Shown here: positions 14,329 through 28,310 of the stretch, one piece after another
Numbering within the stretch: position 1 is the stretch's first letter
Layout of the letters: the number at the start of each line of letters is the position of its first letter
NCBI GenBank assembly: GCA_013365325.1
Contig: JABVXV010000078.1
Span: 62,001 to 126,000 of the forward strand
Direction of reading: 5' to 3'
DNA from: Dipetalonema caudispina
Taxonomy: Eukaryota; Nematoda; Chromadorea; Rhabditida; Onchocercidae
DNA length: 64,000 nt
The notes under the pieces: generated by a model
Seen by the model: only the letters and a program-made list of their open reading frames with translations
What the model was told of the DNA's origin: nothing
The model's database searches: none
Program-made: the position numbers and the translations under genes

Positions 14329-15100
14329 ATTATTAGATATTTCAACGAAAATTTTCCAAAAGAAAATTTTTTTTTTTTTTTTTTTTCAACAAAATTAAAG
14401 GATATATCCTCAATCGTAGAAAATTCCTAAATTTATCACTTATAAATTACAATGAATTATTATACTGGATATTCATTAGATCAGCATAAAATTAGCATAT
14501 CAGGTTAGTGCAAAAGGAAGTTACTATTATTACAAGTATATAAATTAAAATATCTGATCAAATATTACGTGGAAATTGTTTGTTCGATATAAATACATCT
14601 ATAATTATTTTAATTATAGAGCGATTTTAATTCCTCATTTCTAAATTATTTATTTATTTTTTTAACACTTTTAACATTCGGTATAATTATAATGCATATA
14701 ATTATAATCACTATTTTACCTATGACGAATATATATACATCTACGTCTACGTGTATGCTACACGTACTCAACATTTCCTGTCCGTTTTCTACTCAGTTTT
14801 TTATTTCAACTTATTGTTACATCCATAATGTATTTTATAGTTTACATATATAAATGGAATAAATTTATTTCTTATCTTAGTAATATCTTGTAACATCAAA
14901 AATTTCCGGATAAATTTACGTGAAGATTTTATTAGTTATAATAATGGCATTAAGATGTTAGAAATAAAATGAATAGAAATTTTAATGCTTAACAAATTAT
15001 GAATATTATAACTATTTGTTATCATTTCTTTTTTTTTTTTTTTTTCGAAAAATTATTTATGAAGAATATGAAATAGATTAGATGATTTTTTTTTTTTTAG

Positions 15101-15243
15101 ATAGTGATAATGATGAATCATTTTTAGTAAATATTGATAGACCAGATGTTAAATTATCTGATTCTTCTAAATATTCATTTATTAGAATCTTAACCATTAT
15201 TGAAAGATATTCTACAATTCCTGATTCTATCCATTCCGGATAA
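15101..15243 (+). CDS. Possible 3'-terminal exon of an unrecognised gene
   Basis: A polypyrimidine tract of 13 T ends in AG at 15099-15100. An open frame of 46 codons follows (two bases complete a codon from an upstream exon) and ends at TAA 15241-15243. An AATAAA signal sits 45 bases after the stop (15289-15294). The encoded piece is acidic and Ser-rich at first (SDNDESFLVNIDRPDVKLSD) and then resembles a short amphipathic tail. These three linked signals suggest a true last exon, but no upstream exon was found, the family is not recognised, and the opposite strand is also open through the same stretch. It could be chance or a relic. Confidence 0.28.
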
Positions 15244-15288
15244 ATTTATGGTTGTGTGTGTGTGTATTTTGATTTGTTGCTGATTTTA

Positions 15289-15294
15289 AATAAA
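15289..15294 (+). terminator. AATAAA polyadenylation signal of the possible terminal exon
   Basis: A canonical hexamer 45 bases after the stop codon of the candidate exon. In DNA this AT-rich the hexamer is common by chance. Confidence 0.25.
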
Positions 15295-18200
15295 GATAAA
15301 CAACAGAATACATCAATATCAAACATTAGATAGCCTCTTTGTTGTTGTTGTTGTTGTAAATCTACAAATGATACTAAAAATTATGAATACTTCAAATATG
15401 TTTAGATTTTTTTCTTTTTCTTTTATTTACATTAATAAAGATTACGGTAAATGAATAAATAAATAAACAAAATATACCACACTATAACTTGTTGTTGAAA
15501 AATTTAGCTTATGCTAACTAAACAGATGAAGTATTTGGTAAGGTTAATTGATGAAGATTGGGTAAATAAACAAAAAAAAAAAAAAAAAAATCTTTTCTTC
15601 ATTAGCAATTATTGTTCACACTGCTACGATAGCTATTGAAATGAATTGATACAAATCGAATTAAGATGAGACTATTCTATTTTTGTTGGCTAATTTTTTC
15701 CTCTTGAAATAAACTAAATGTTTACTTTAGTTATACTAAAGTAAATTATTTGAAAAATTATTTCGAAACATAATGAATTAAAGCATTTTATTGGACTAAA
15801 TTCAAAACAATTAAATTTTTGAGTAATTATTTAAGCTAACTTGAATTATTAAATGATATATAAAAACCATCTTCATTAAATTTTTTTTAGTAATTAAAAA
15901 AAATTTTCAAATATATTTTTATATAAAAAATGATTAGTTTTATATCTTAGATTAAACAATAAGTAAGTAATTTATTGATTTAAAATAAAAGAAATCTGTT
16001 GGAAGAATAAAAATAGCTTCGATTTGGTTTAATTTGAAAATAACAATTTCTCAAATATTTATGGTAAATTTGAAGGACAAAAAAAATGATAGTACTTTTC
16101 AACAATTTGTTAAATGAATTGCTATCGCGATGCCGTAATTATTGAAACATGTTTTGGTAGTTATCGGGTCGAAGAAGAAAAGGAAAGTGGAATGAGTAAA
16201 TTTTGAAGAAAATAAGTAAATTTCATATGAAAAAGGGGTTGAATTTGAGAACTTTAGGAGGGAAAAGAGACAAGAAATAACAAAAAAAAGGAAATGGCAA
16301 GGAAGAAAAAAGTAGAAGGATAGGAGGAGGAAGATTGTAGAAATAAATTGATTCCAGATGGATAACCAAAATTTCTTCCTTTTTATCGTTAAAATTTTCC
16401 TCTTCTGAGATAGATCATTTTTAGTAATCCATTATAATTCATTTTATGTTTGTTATCATTCCTTCTTATTATTATTACCGTTATTGTTATTATTATTATT
16501 GATATTATTAATTAATTATTATTAATTTACTCTTTATTTCGATCTTTCTTACTTCTTAAATATTGTAAAAGAGACGAAGAAATAGCGATTAAATGAAATG
16601 AACTGAACGGAAATAGCATATTAATGATGTGATCAATTAAAATATACTACATAATTGATAAAGTCTTTTTGATATTATCAAAAATTGAAATTAATAAAAA
16701 ATAATTTTGGAAAAAATCCTTTCAGGAAAGGATTATAGCTGTAAAAAAAAGGAAAATTAAGTGTTACAGTGTATTTAACATTATAATAATTATATTTATT
16801 CTCTAATTAAATAATCTTTCGTTTTTATCGTAAAATTCTAATGATAAAAATTTTTGTTTAAGATTTATTTTATATTTTGTATTGAAAATTTAAATGTAAT
16901 TGGTAATGTTTTAAAAGGATAATTAAAAATATCCACCCATCCATGTATTTCATATAGATGATATTTATATGCATATGATGAAATAAACTAATTGTCCTAT
17001 CATATAAAATATCGAAATATAGATATATATTTGTTTATAATTTATTATGTATTGCTATTATTAATGTTCATTCAGTTAAGAATGGAAAGTATGAAATCAA
17101 ATGATTGTTAAATTTGCATATGAGAAAGAGTGGATACTTAAGAATTGATCAAAATTTGACGGATATTATTCTTATTGAAATATCTTCTTAGTTATTTCAC
17201 TATTCTCATTCATCTTTCATTATTTTGTTTATGATACTGTTTTATTCAAAAAATTTTGAATATTATCTTATTATAGAATTTATTACTTAACGTTAGTAGT
17301 GTAATAAAAAGTAATTTAATAATATATAATGGATAAATTCGATAATTTCATTATTATCCATCTAAGCATTGATGATATTAACTAAAATGTAATAGGAATT
17401 TAAGTTTAATATATGAAATTTTATTATTAGTAACTTTCAAAATAATTACAGCTGTAAATATGTTGTAAATTATTCAGCAAATTTATACTCATTTAAATAC
17501 TTATATGCGTAAAATATATAATCGTGAAATAAGTTTCAATTAAGATGAGCTTGGAAATTACTACAAAAGTAACTAATTATGTATCAACTTTGATGTATCG
17601 AATTTTAAACAATCATAACATTTATCGACTAAAGTCAAAGTTCATGACGTATTAATTTGCCAATATTCGAAACTATAAATGCATTCATATCATCATTACA
17701 TTTAGTGATACGATAAGCTAAGATTAAAGTTTATGGAGTGCTTAATTTGAAAGTATGCATGCATCAATATCATAATAATACGATAAACTAATCAAATAAA
17801 AAAAAAAGAAAAAAATTGAATATAAGAATAGGATACTAAAATAATTAAAATGATTAAAAATGATTTGTTATACAGAAGAAGAAGAAGAAGGAGGAAAATA
17901 TTTGGTGGAAATGAATGTAACAACAGCTGTTTCATTGTTAAATGATGTACTATGGATAGTTCTAGAAGTTAAAGGAGTGGAATGAATTTAGGAGAAAGAT
18001 AAAAGAAAGCTTTTTAAGAGTGCAAAAGACGATGCTTTTCCATCAGTTTATTATCCATAAATCGACTAATTTTTATTTATTTATCGATATATCCTTTTTG
18101 ATTACAAAGAAGCGATACTATGGAATAGCTCTAAAATGTTATTGCTAAATAATAGATTGTAAGGGTAAGGATTGTAAGGGAAGAAATGTAGTATATCATT

Positions 18201-21140
18201 GATGAAATTATGAAAAATAACCATTGATAATAATAACAAAACAAAAATATAATCAAATATTTAACTTTAAATAGCAATTATCAAAGAATTAATGTGATAA
18301 ATTAATTTTGAAGGAAAAAATTTAAAAATTTTTTTTTTTCTTTTGATACAAATTTGCAAAAAAAAAAAAAAAAAAAAAAAAAATGATATTACATTGTTCA
18401 AAAAAAAAAAAATTAGGAATTATAGATTAATTCATCGATTAATTTCTGTTTTTTATATTTCTTGCGAAATATTATACATTTTTTTTTACTAATTACTTGA
18501 AAATATCATAACTAAATTTTAAACCATTATTTGATAATAAATTTCAAAGCTTATTTAATAGTTTCATTTACTAATTAATATATACTATTAATTATGATGG
18601 AAATATTTTTGAATCAAATTGATAGTTTATTGATATTTTTTTTGTAAGAATTTACCACATTTGATATTATAACATTTTTTTTTAATATCATTATTACATT
18701 AACTTTTATTAATTGTATTTAATAGTATAAATCAATGATAATTTAGCTATAACTATTCATTTAGTTTTTTAATCTTTTTTAAAGTTATTTCTTGATTAGT
18801 TCGTTTTTTTTTTTTTTTTTCTGTATTATTTGATAGGAGAGTTATTTGCGAGAATTATTGTTATGTTTAATTTATCATCTATTATAATTTATTTCTAATT
18901 ATATTGAATGAAATAAATGCAACAAAATGGGGATATTTTTTTAATTGAAATAAAAATACGATCATTAGATAAGTAATTGTTGTTTAAGTTATCGAAAGAT
19001 GAAATTCAAATGAAATAATTAAGCTTTAAAGTTTTAAAGTTTTAAGTTTTAAGTTTAAACTTTAACATTTTAATTTGATAATTGAAAATGAAATGTAATT
19101 AGACAGAAGAAAAGAATGTAAACAGAAGAAACATTTCACAAATAAACATTAAAATCGGTTTGTTAAAGAGAAATAGCATTGCACGTTGATTATCCTAATC
19201 CATAAGGTTTAAAAGGTTAATCCAATCGTTGAAATATAATATCTCTGCGGATGATAATATTACTATTTAATATTAGCGTTAACATTTATTACAATTTATG
19301 AGAGAGATGTATAAATTTGTCGTATTGCAATTTAATTAAAATAGAATGAATCCAATTGAATTATGATTGAAATTAATATGAAAATAGATGGGGAAAAAGT
19401 TGAAAATTCCAATAAAATTATATTGAATTTTCTATTTGTTAAAAAAAAAAGAAAGAAACAAAAGCAAAATTGAATGAGATGGAATCGAGCAGGATAGAAT
19501 TGATTGGAAAATGTAAAAATTTATTAAAAAATTTCAAATTATAAAATGCTAATTTAAGCGATAGCATTGGAATAGTAATAAAATTAATGTTTCTATTCGT
19601 CGATGGAATGATACTTATTTAGATTATATATATTATATAATTTTTTTTTTTTTTTTGGGAACATAACCTTTTAGAATAATTATTCACACCATTTTCTAAT
19701 TACTTGTAAAGTGCGAATTAATTAAGAAATTAATTAGAAGAAAAAAAGAGCATAAGGGAAGTGCAGTACCATAGTATGGCTACTTAGATTGCGCAAATGA
19801 CTCATATTCGTTAACTTAACAGATGATAATGATAATAGTGGTTATTAATGAATATAGCGATAATGATCGTGATTTTAATATTAGTAATAATGATATGATG
19901 GTGATGATTTTTGCATAATGAAACGATTTTAATTAATAATTTTTGAATATTACAACAAAGTTATATGTGAAATATTATAAAAATTTATATGAAATTTTAG
20001 TGCTTATTTATCTTTGAAAGTATAAAGTAATGAAGAGAAGATGAGAGTGTTCAATTATATACTTTTCATCAAATCTGTAAAATATCAATTTTAATAGGCA
20101 TAAAATTTGCATACATTATATATATTGATGATGAATTTACTGAAACGAATTTCAAATTTAACATTAAAATTGGAAAAATCTAAATTCCAAGGACATATGG
20201 TTAAAGTTATCCGTCCTCAAAACTGTCAGTAAAAGATCGTTTGAGATGGAAAATACAAATGATTGTTGGTTAGATATACCATTCATACAGATCATTTATA
20301 GAAGATTTTGATATAAAAGATGCAGAGGAGAGAGAGAGAGGAAGAGAGAGAGAGAGAGAGAGAGGAAATTGCTTGAAAAATTTTATATTGTTCATGGTTG
20401 AATGCACAAGCAATTTAGGATTGGGTTAATTTGTTAATGAGAGATGATAATTTTCGATCCGTTAGAAAGAGAAAAATTTTTGTGGGGAGAATTTATAAGT
20501 AATATGATGATAATATCTTTTCAATTCTACTACATTCTTCTTCCATCTTGTTTAACATCATGATAACATATATATATTATTGCTATTCCTTCTGGATTAT
20601 TCGTTAATAATTTCGGCATTTCAAAGGATTTCCAATCAAATTAACTGTTCCATTTTTCTTCTTCTCCTTCCTTGATAGCCTAAATTGTTATACCAATTTT
20701 ACATGCTTGAATAATTTTGCTAATTTGCAAATGATATGTATATATCCATGAAGTCAATAATATGAAATATTGTATGTGATAACAATTGTTGAATAGTATG
20801 AATTTTTCTTTTTTTTTTTTTTTTTTTTTCCTTTTCTGTTACATTTCTATCAAATATTATTATTAATTATTAATTATTATTATTATTATCTAACTTATCA
20901 TCATTTTTTAAAACTTCTATTTCTTTTCTTTTATTAAAAGATTTACATAATTTATTGATTTATTTGAACAATAATTGGAATTATTTTTAAAATTTTCGGT
21001 CATTTAATTCTTCATTTTCCTCTTTTTATTATCATTTTTATCCAAACAATTTAATTCTATTGATACTATTATTTATTATTATGATAAAATTTAAAAAAAA
21101 AAAAAAAAAAAACAAGAAGACGAAAAGAATATTTGTTGAT

Positions 21141-21173
<33 letters not shown>

Positions 21174-21237
21174 AGAGGAATTAAATAAAATTAATCAATT
21201 ATTTTTCACTAAAATCTTCACTTTCCTTTCCTCCATT
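15295..21237. other. Gene-free AT-rich region
   Basis: No gene is supported. The region has A/T tracts, GAA triplets near 17877-17892, two diverged copies of a roughly 105-bp segment around 17620-17790, and a GA-rich array at 20325-20364. Short open frames do not show nematode-like exon boundaries. Confidence 0.45.
20325..20364. repeat. (GA)n microsatellite
   Basis: A GA dinucleotide array with a GGAAG interruption in the middle. Confidence 0.8.
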
Positions 21238-21282
21238 TCTCTCTCTCTCTCTTTCTCTCTCTCTCTCCTTCTCCCTCTCTCC
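21238..21282. repeat. (CT)n pyrimidine array
   Basis: A CT dinucleotide array interrupted by TTT, CCTT and CCC. It lies about 200 bases before the (AAT)n array. Confidence 0.8.
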
Positions 21283-21507
21283 GTCTTTCATTAATTTATA
21301 TGCAATAATGTATTTGTTTGTCTGTTTTTAATAAACTTAATATTGGTTGAGGTAGAAAGCTTTCAAAAAGATTTGCTATATAAATATGATGGAAAGGATA
21401 TTAATCGAAAAAGATATTTCATTTTAAATATTGCCAATAGCATCAATAACAGCAACAACAGCAACATTAACAACAATAACAATAACAACAACAAATGTAA
21501 TAATAAT

Positions 21508-21607
<100 letters not shown>

Positions 21608-24600
21608 GTTATAATAATATCAATGAAAGCGATCATCAACGGTTTCTTTAAATATCATTCTCTTTTTACTGTTTTTTTTTTTTTTTTTGACTGAAAATTT
21701 GTAAGAGAAATGAATAACAAAATATATTTAAATGAAATTTTTCCTTGCAATTTTATTTCACTAATTACAGTTAATGAATTTAGGACTAATTATTTCCATT
21801 AATTATCAGAATGACATGAATTGTTATGTCGATTTAATAGTTAACGATGATGACATACATTGTTATATATTGAATGCAGCCATATGTTAATCTTAAAAAG
21901 GAAATTTTTAAATATCATAGAGGACGAATTTTTATTGTTAATTTGAATAAAATTGGAAGACCAAATTATTAATGGTTCTATTATTATCCATCATTAATTA
22001 CCAATTGAGAATATTAAATTATAAGAATGGTTGGAATAAAAATTTAATTGATGTTGATAATAATATGATATGAAATAATTACAAAAGGACTCATTACTAA
22101 CAATGAATAAATATATAATCAAGACGATATTTTAATTATTATTAAATTGAAGAGAAAAGTTAAATTTCCAAAGATATCATAGATCAATTTGTAAGAATCA
22201 CGTAATCATTCATTTAAAAATTATAAGCTAATTCACTGCGAGGATTATCATTGATAGTTTTAATTTTAATCAGATCAAATAATTAGTGATACCAATTGTA
22301 AAAATAGTTCGTCTTTGTATATTCATCAATTTTCACAATTTAAATTATCATTTTAAACAATAAATATATGACATCAAAAGTTTTTATAATCAAATAAATG
22401 ATATAAATATTGTTTATTTTAATGGTAATTTAATACTTTCACGATGTAAATCTGTCACAATAGTCTTCCATTTGTATAAACTATCCAATGATATCAAAAA
22501 TTTTACCGAAAATTTAAAAAAACTTTGACTTTCTAACCTTAGTTAATCAATTCCATTCGTTAACTAATCCTGACATTAATTAATAAAGAGAAAAAAAAAA
22601 GGAATTGATATTAATAAGAAATAAATAAATGAGTAAATAAAAAGAGGCTGTTTGGATTATTTTGCATGTTAAATGAATAAAAGACCAATATGATGTAGAT
22701 GAAATCTGAAAAAAAAAATCTGTGAGATTTATTGAAATTAAAGTTTAAACTAAAATTTAATTTATTGTTGGGAATATATCAAGCAACTTTGATTCTTCTT
22801 CTTCTTCTTCCCAATAAGTTAAATTTGATTGTATCGCAATGCTTCGTAATTTTGCCATCTACAATCTATCCCAATACTTTTTTGCATCGTTATCGTAGTA
22901 GTTTAGGAGTGATGGTCGTTTCGACATCCTTCTTGTCCTACTCTTTACTTCAAAAATTAAATTATTTCTAAGAGAAGAATTAGTAATTAGTAGTAGGGAA
23001 TAGTAGTAGCAGTAATAGTATCATCATCTAATTTGATCTAGAAAAAAGAGGATGAATTCTGAAATAGCTTTTTTTTTTTCTCGGTAGAATTTATAATTTT
23101 ATAATTTTACAAATTTGAAAAAGGAAGAGAGCTACAGAAGTAATTTGATGGGGGTACAAAATGAATTTTTCAAACTTTAATTTTATTATAATATGATGGA
23201 AGGAGAGAAAAGAAAGAAGAAGAGCAAAAAAAAAAGACGAAAAGGAAACATACTTTTTTTTTTTGTAAAAATTGAGGTAATTTGGTGTAACGAAAATTTT
23301 TGTCTTTGACTTTTTTTTTTTTTTGCTTCCTTTTTCATCTTTTTAAAATAGCTGAAATAAATGAGAAAAGAGAAAAATAGACTATAAAAGGTTATTTCAT
23401 TACTAAAGTTATTATTATTTAAGAATGGAAAAGGAAAACATTTCGTGATAACAGGTTTTCAATCATTTTTTTTTTTTTTTTTTTTTTTTGAAAAACTTAT
23501 TCGTTTTGATTTAGTAGCCAAATTAAATTAAATTTGATTCACTGCAAAAAGGAATGAAATCTTTTTTCTTTTTTTTTTGTTTTTAAAAGTGATAATACTG
23601 AAATTTTTTTGTTGTGATAATGATGAACATCGCATAAAATGAACATTTTAATGACTTTTTCCTTTTCAAAAAAAAAAAAAAAAAAAAAATGCATGATTTG
23701 TTATATTTGATGAAACTTGAATTTTCAAAATCATTTCTTAATGTCTACATTTCTTTTCTTCAGAAAAAAAAAAAAATTCCTATCCGAGAAAAAAGATATG
23801 ATAATGTAATAAATAGTAGTGATGAAAAACGAAGAACATTTAGAAGTAATGACTCTGAATGAAGAGAGAAATTTAAGTACTTAGTTTAAATTTAAGTAGT
23901 TCAAAAATTTAGAAATATTAGCATTTATATAGGGATGAAAAATATATGAATTTTCGAAATACTAAAATTGTGCAAACATTATTTGCCATGTCCTACTGTA
24001 ATTACATACTGAATACGGTCAAATATCGTAAAATGAATTTATCAACGAAAAACAGTAAAATACAGCGGATGGAAGACTTTTATCAGTTATGGATAGATAA
24101 GAGAATACTCATTTTGATAATCTTAATTTATATTTCAAAAATAAAAGTCATAAAATTTGCAAATAAGCAAGCGATTATAAATGTAACTTACGTGAACAGA
24201 AAAAAGAACGACAAAAAAAGCGTGAAATAAAAAGCATTTTAAAAAATGTATAAACTTTTCACCATAATAATAATTCAACATAGTGAAAAAAATTCCTCTT
24301 TTTTAACACTTTTTAAATATTTTGCATATTTGCTTAAAAAAAAAAAAAAAAAAGGAAAAAAAAATTCCATTGAACTACTAATCATAAATCATTGAAAATC
24401 CTTTCTTTTCTTTTTTTTTTCTCAAATGATTCTTTTCAAAGAGATCAGAATTAGGAATTTTTCTTTCTTTTTTTTCTTTTTCTTTTTTTTTAAGAATTTC
24501 ATTTTGATGATAAAATTTCCAAAAAAAAAAAAAATCTAATATTATGAGAAAAATCAATATTACAAGAAATCTTTAATTATTTCATATTTTCTATTATCAT

Positions 24601-25033
24601 TTATTTTTTTTTTTTTTTTTGTGAGATTAATCAATAGTTGAATTAAAAAATACAATAAATTTTTGGACAAAAAAAGAAAAAAAAAAAAAGTAGTAAAACT
24701 ATTCGAACAGTACATATCTTTCTTTTTTTTTTCCTTTTCACCCTTTCATCTTTACTTCAACAAATGATTTTTTTTTTCCAAAAAAAAAAAATTTGAAATT
24801 CTTTAAAAAAAAAAAAAAAAAAAACTCATCAAAAAGAGTGCTATAGGTTCATTTCATCGATATTAGTTAAATGATCCAATCGCCAATATTCACTAATCAT
24901 TTCCTTTTTTTTCTATCCGCTTTCTCTCTTTTTTCCCTTAAATGAATTAAATGTTTGGAACAAACGAATCAATTTTTGCGGTTCTTTTTTCAAACGGTAA
25001 CATAAAAGACAAAAATTTCTTTCATTGTGTAAG

Positions 25034-25084
<51 letters not shown>
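25034..25084. repeat. Poly-A homopolymer of 51 bases
   Basis: A single uninterrupted A run, the longest pure homopolymer noticed in the window. There is no target-site duplication or upstream open frame that would mark it as a retrotransposon tail. Confidence 0.85.
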
Positions 25085-25085
<1 letters not shown>

Positions 25086-27115
25086 GTCCGAAATTTTCTT
25101 TAAAAAGTCATTAAATTTGAAAAATCATTAAATCTATAAATTATTAATTGTAAGAAAATTACGGTATATTTTGTATGTTTTACAATCAAACTAATCAAAT
25201 TATTGTATTCAAACTTGTAAACGAATAATTCGAAATAAGTGGAAAAAAAAAAAAAAAAAGATTGAAAAATGTATTTATCATTAGACTAATTAAATTACTA
25301 AGATTAAATTTGAAAATGAATGATTCAATATAAGTGAAAAAGAAAATTAGAATGAATGTTTTATGATTTTGATTGATTTTCCTTTCTTTTTTTTCCTTTT
25401 TTTTCGTTAAGATTTTAATTTTCTTTCAACAATTTTTATCATTTTTACTATCTATTACAATTTTCCTTTGCTTATATTATTTATTCGATATTTCGCCTGA
25501 ATAGATGTTTGTTTTCAAAGTTCATTCGAGAAAAAAAAAAAAAACCGAATTTAATTAAAATTTCATTAGTATGGTTGGAAAAAAAAAGATTGAAGAATTT
25601 TATTCATTTTCATGTGCTATTAGAAATAATATATTCTCTAAATGTGCATTATTGCTCAAAATATATTAAATGAGCGTATTTAAATTAAATTTCAAAAAAG
25701 TTAATTTTTATATGGACCAAATAAAATAAAATCCAATATGGTTTTTTTTTTTTTATTAAAATAATTGAAAATTACTTTTCCACTCTTATCATTACTGACT
25801 TTTTTCCTCTTTTTTTTTCGATCTTTTTCTAAAAAAAAAAAATTAATTAATTTATTTTTGATAATTTAACCTATGATGAAAAATTTTTTTTCTTTCCCTT
25901 AATGAAATTATCTCTTTATATTATACATATATATTAAATTTCATTTTCCTAAGTAATATTTAAAAAAAATATTTTGTAAATGCACAGTTACTTTCATCGA
26001 TAATACAAAAGATGCATTGAGTGAAGTTTCAGTTCTTTTCAATTTACTTTTTGATAGATGTTTAAAAATTTTAATTTTAATCAAAATACATGAAAGCGTC
26101 AAGATAAGTATTGAGATTATTGATAGATGAGAGTATGATACTCTTTAAATTTAAATAATTAATTTCTTAATCAAATTCATACTCAAATAGTGTAATATTT
26201 TTGTTAAAAATGTTGCATAACCATAGAAAAACTGCATTAAATAGCAATATTAATAAATAATTTGCTTACTTATTTCATTCCTTGTTCATAAGAAAAAATT
26301 TCTAAAATTTGAATTTTTTTTTCCTTAAACTGAAAATAAGAGTGAAATTTTGTTAATGAAAGTTTGGAATTCAGCCAGTATTTTATTTGTTAAAATTTGT
26401 GGTAAATTTACCAAGGAATATCGGTAACATTAGGGAGACTTTAAGCATAACGAAAGGTCAAACATTTGCATCTTTTCATCATTTTAATTATATATGCATA
26501 TTAGATTGTATACGTTAATATGATCCGGAAGGTATATATTTATTATATCTTTCTTTCAATCAATTCCCTAAAGAATTCGATCACAGTTCATGAAGATAGA
26601 TTCAGACTATATCTGATTATAAGGCTTATTGAAACGATTAGTTAATAATCATTTCGATGACATTTGACCTGAAAATTATTCATCCTGTTTTCATCTGTTA
26701 TTTTTAATCAATGAAAATACGAAAAGATTAATTTGACTTTTGCAATAAAAACTGTGGCAAACAGTTGAAATAATTACTGTTTTGAAAATATTTTTTCAAA
26801 TTTTATAATATTAATTTGAAGATTAATATTGATGATTTTTTCAACAATTTTGATAATCGTTTATATGATAGTTTCAATAATAGTAGTTTATATGACATAT
26901 AATTGAATTAAATTAATCTTATTACATGATAATCAGTATTGTCATAAGAAACCATATACAATTAATGATTCATTCAAGTTAATTACAAAATTTTATCTTT
27001 ATTATTTTAACAATGTATGTTTGTAGGATAATTTAATATACATAAATATCTTCACATATTTATATAATTTAAATATGATAATTATAATTGTATTTCATTT
27101 CAAATTTCAGTATAA

Positions 27116-27136
27116 TATATATATATATATATATAT

Positions 27137-27179
<43 letters not shown>

Positions 27180-27194
27180 TGTATGTGTGTGTAT
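27116..27194. repeat. Compound (TA)n(TG)n microsatellite
   Basis: A TA array passes into a TG array of about 58 bases with a few TATG interruptions; potential Z-DNA former. Confidence 0.85.
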
Positions 27195-28282
27195 TTTTGG
27201 ACGATGATGAATTAGTTTTAGATTGAAATGATCGAATGTTTACAATTCGAAATTGTCATAAGACCTTCAAATTTCAATAGTATTGTCATCCCAAAAATAC
27301 ATTTTATTCTATTTTAATCCATAAATAGAGGCAATTTTGTTAGTTTACGTTGAACGGTACTATACTGTCACAATTATTGCTGTCTCAATCTTATTTATGC
27401 AAATTGGAAGATTCTTTCTGACATCTTTTTCCATTCTCTCAATCGCTTTTGTGTTCATATAAATTGGACAAATGAATAAACAACATGCAAATTGGTTTCA
27501 CTAAAAATTTTTGGGATCATAATAAAATTAGTTCATTGTTAAATTTACTTTTAATAAAGATTTAACAAATGTTAAATTTACTTTTAATAAAGATTAAAAT
27601 ATATGAAAAGGAAAAAAAAAAGTGTTAATAAATTATACTTTCACTGTAAATATTCATTATATATATATCTCATGTCATTTATACATAATAAATTATATAA
27701 GTTATTTGGAAGATATTTAAAAATCTTTCATTTTTGAAAAAAAAAAAAATGGTAAACTTTAATGCCAACATAAAATCAAAAGTAACTGTATTTGACATTT
27801 TAATTTCATTCCAAAGATTTATGTCGTTGTTTGAAGCATTTATAAAATTTTTATAATATTTAATTTTTTTATAGCACTTGATAATATATATATATATATA
27901 GTTTTTTATAATGTTTATAATAGAAAATCTTTTTTTTTTTTTTTTTGAGATATTTTTACAATAAAATGTTTTTCATATTTATTAATAGAAATAATGTGAT
28001 ATTCAGAAAATCTTTCCTAATTTCACCAGGAATTTTTTCTTTTTCTTTTAATTATACAAAAGATAAAAATGGATATTTTCCTTCTTCATGCTATATTAGA
28101 TCAGTTCAGTAAAATTTTAATATTTATGGCTAAATGAATTTTTTTTTTTTTTTTGTCTTACTTTGTGCGTATCATATATGTTTGTTTACATAAAAGAAGT
28201 ATTAATGTATTTTGTTGAATTATCATTTATAAACAATTCTATGTAAATATTGAAAAATAATTGAAAGTTTAATCAGTCAATA

Positions 28283-28310
28283 TTTTATTTATTTATTTAT
28301 TTATTTATTA
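28283..28310. repeat. (TTTA)n tetranucleotide repeat
   Basis: Six to seven TTTA units. Confidence 0.75.

Larger units (their letters stand above)
6909..15100. other. Gene-free region dominated by homopolymers and microsatellites
   Basis: No supported gene. Prominent items are A and T homopolymers of 25-37 bases (7285-7313, 7441-7477, 7489-7516 and others), GTA/ATA trinucleotide arrays at 10116-10157, an (AC)n array at 11752-11796, a run of (GCT) triplets at 14307-14328, and short direct repeats of GGAAGAGGATTCTTA around 7975-8015. The longest open frames are artefacts of poly-T (Phe), poly-A (Lys) or Asn/Asp triplet runs. Confidence 0.5.

Noticed and set aside
23946..24230. 94-codon plus-strand frame
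   Set aside because: Lys/Ile/Asn-biased as expected for random AT-rich DNA, no recognisable motif, no poly(A) or splice context.
25034..25084. Retrotransposon poly-A tail
   Set aside because: No upstream element body, no target-site duplication; similar shorter A tracts are everywhere in the window.
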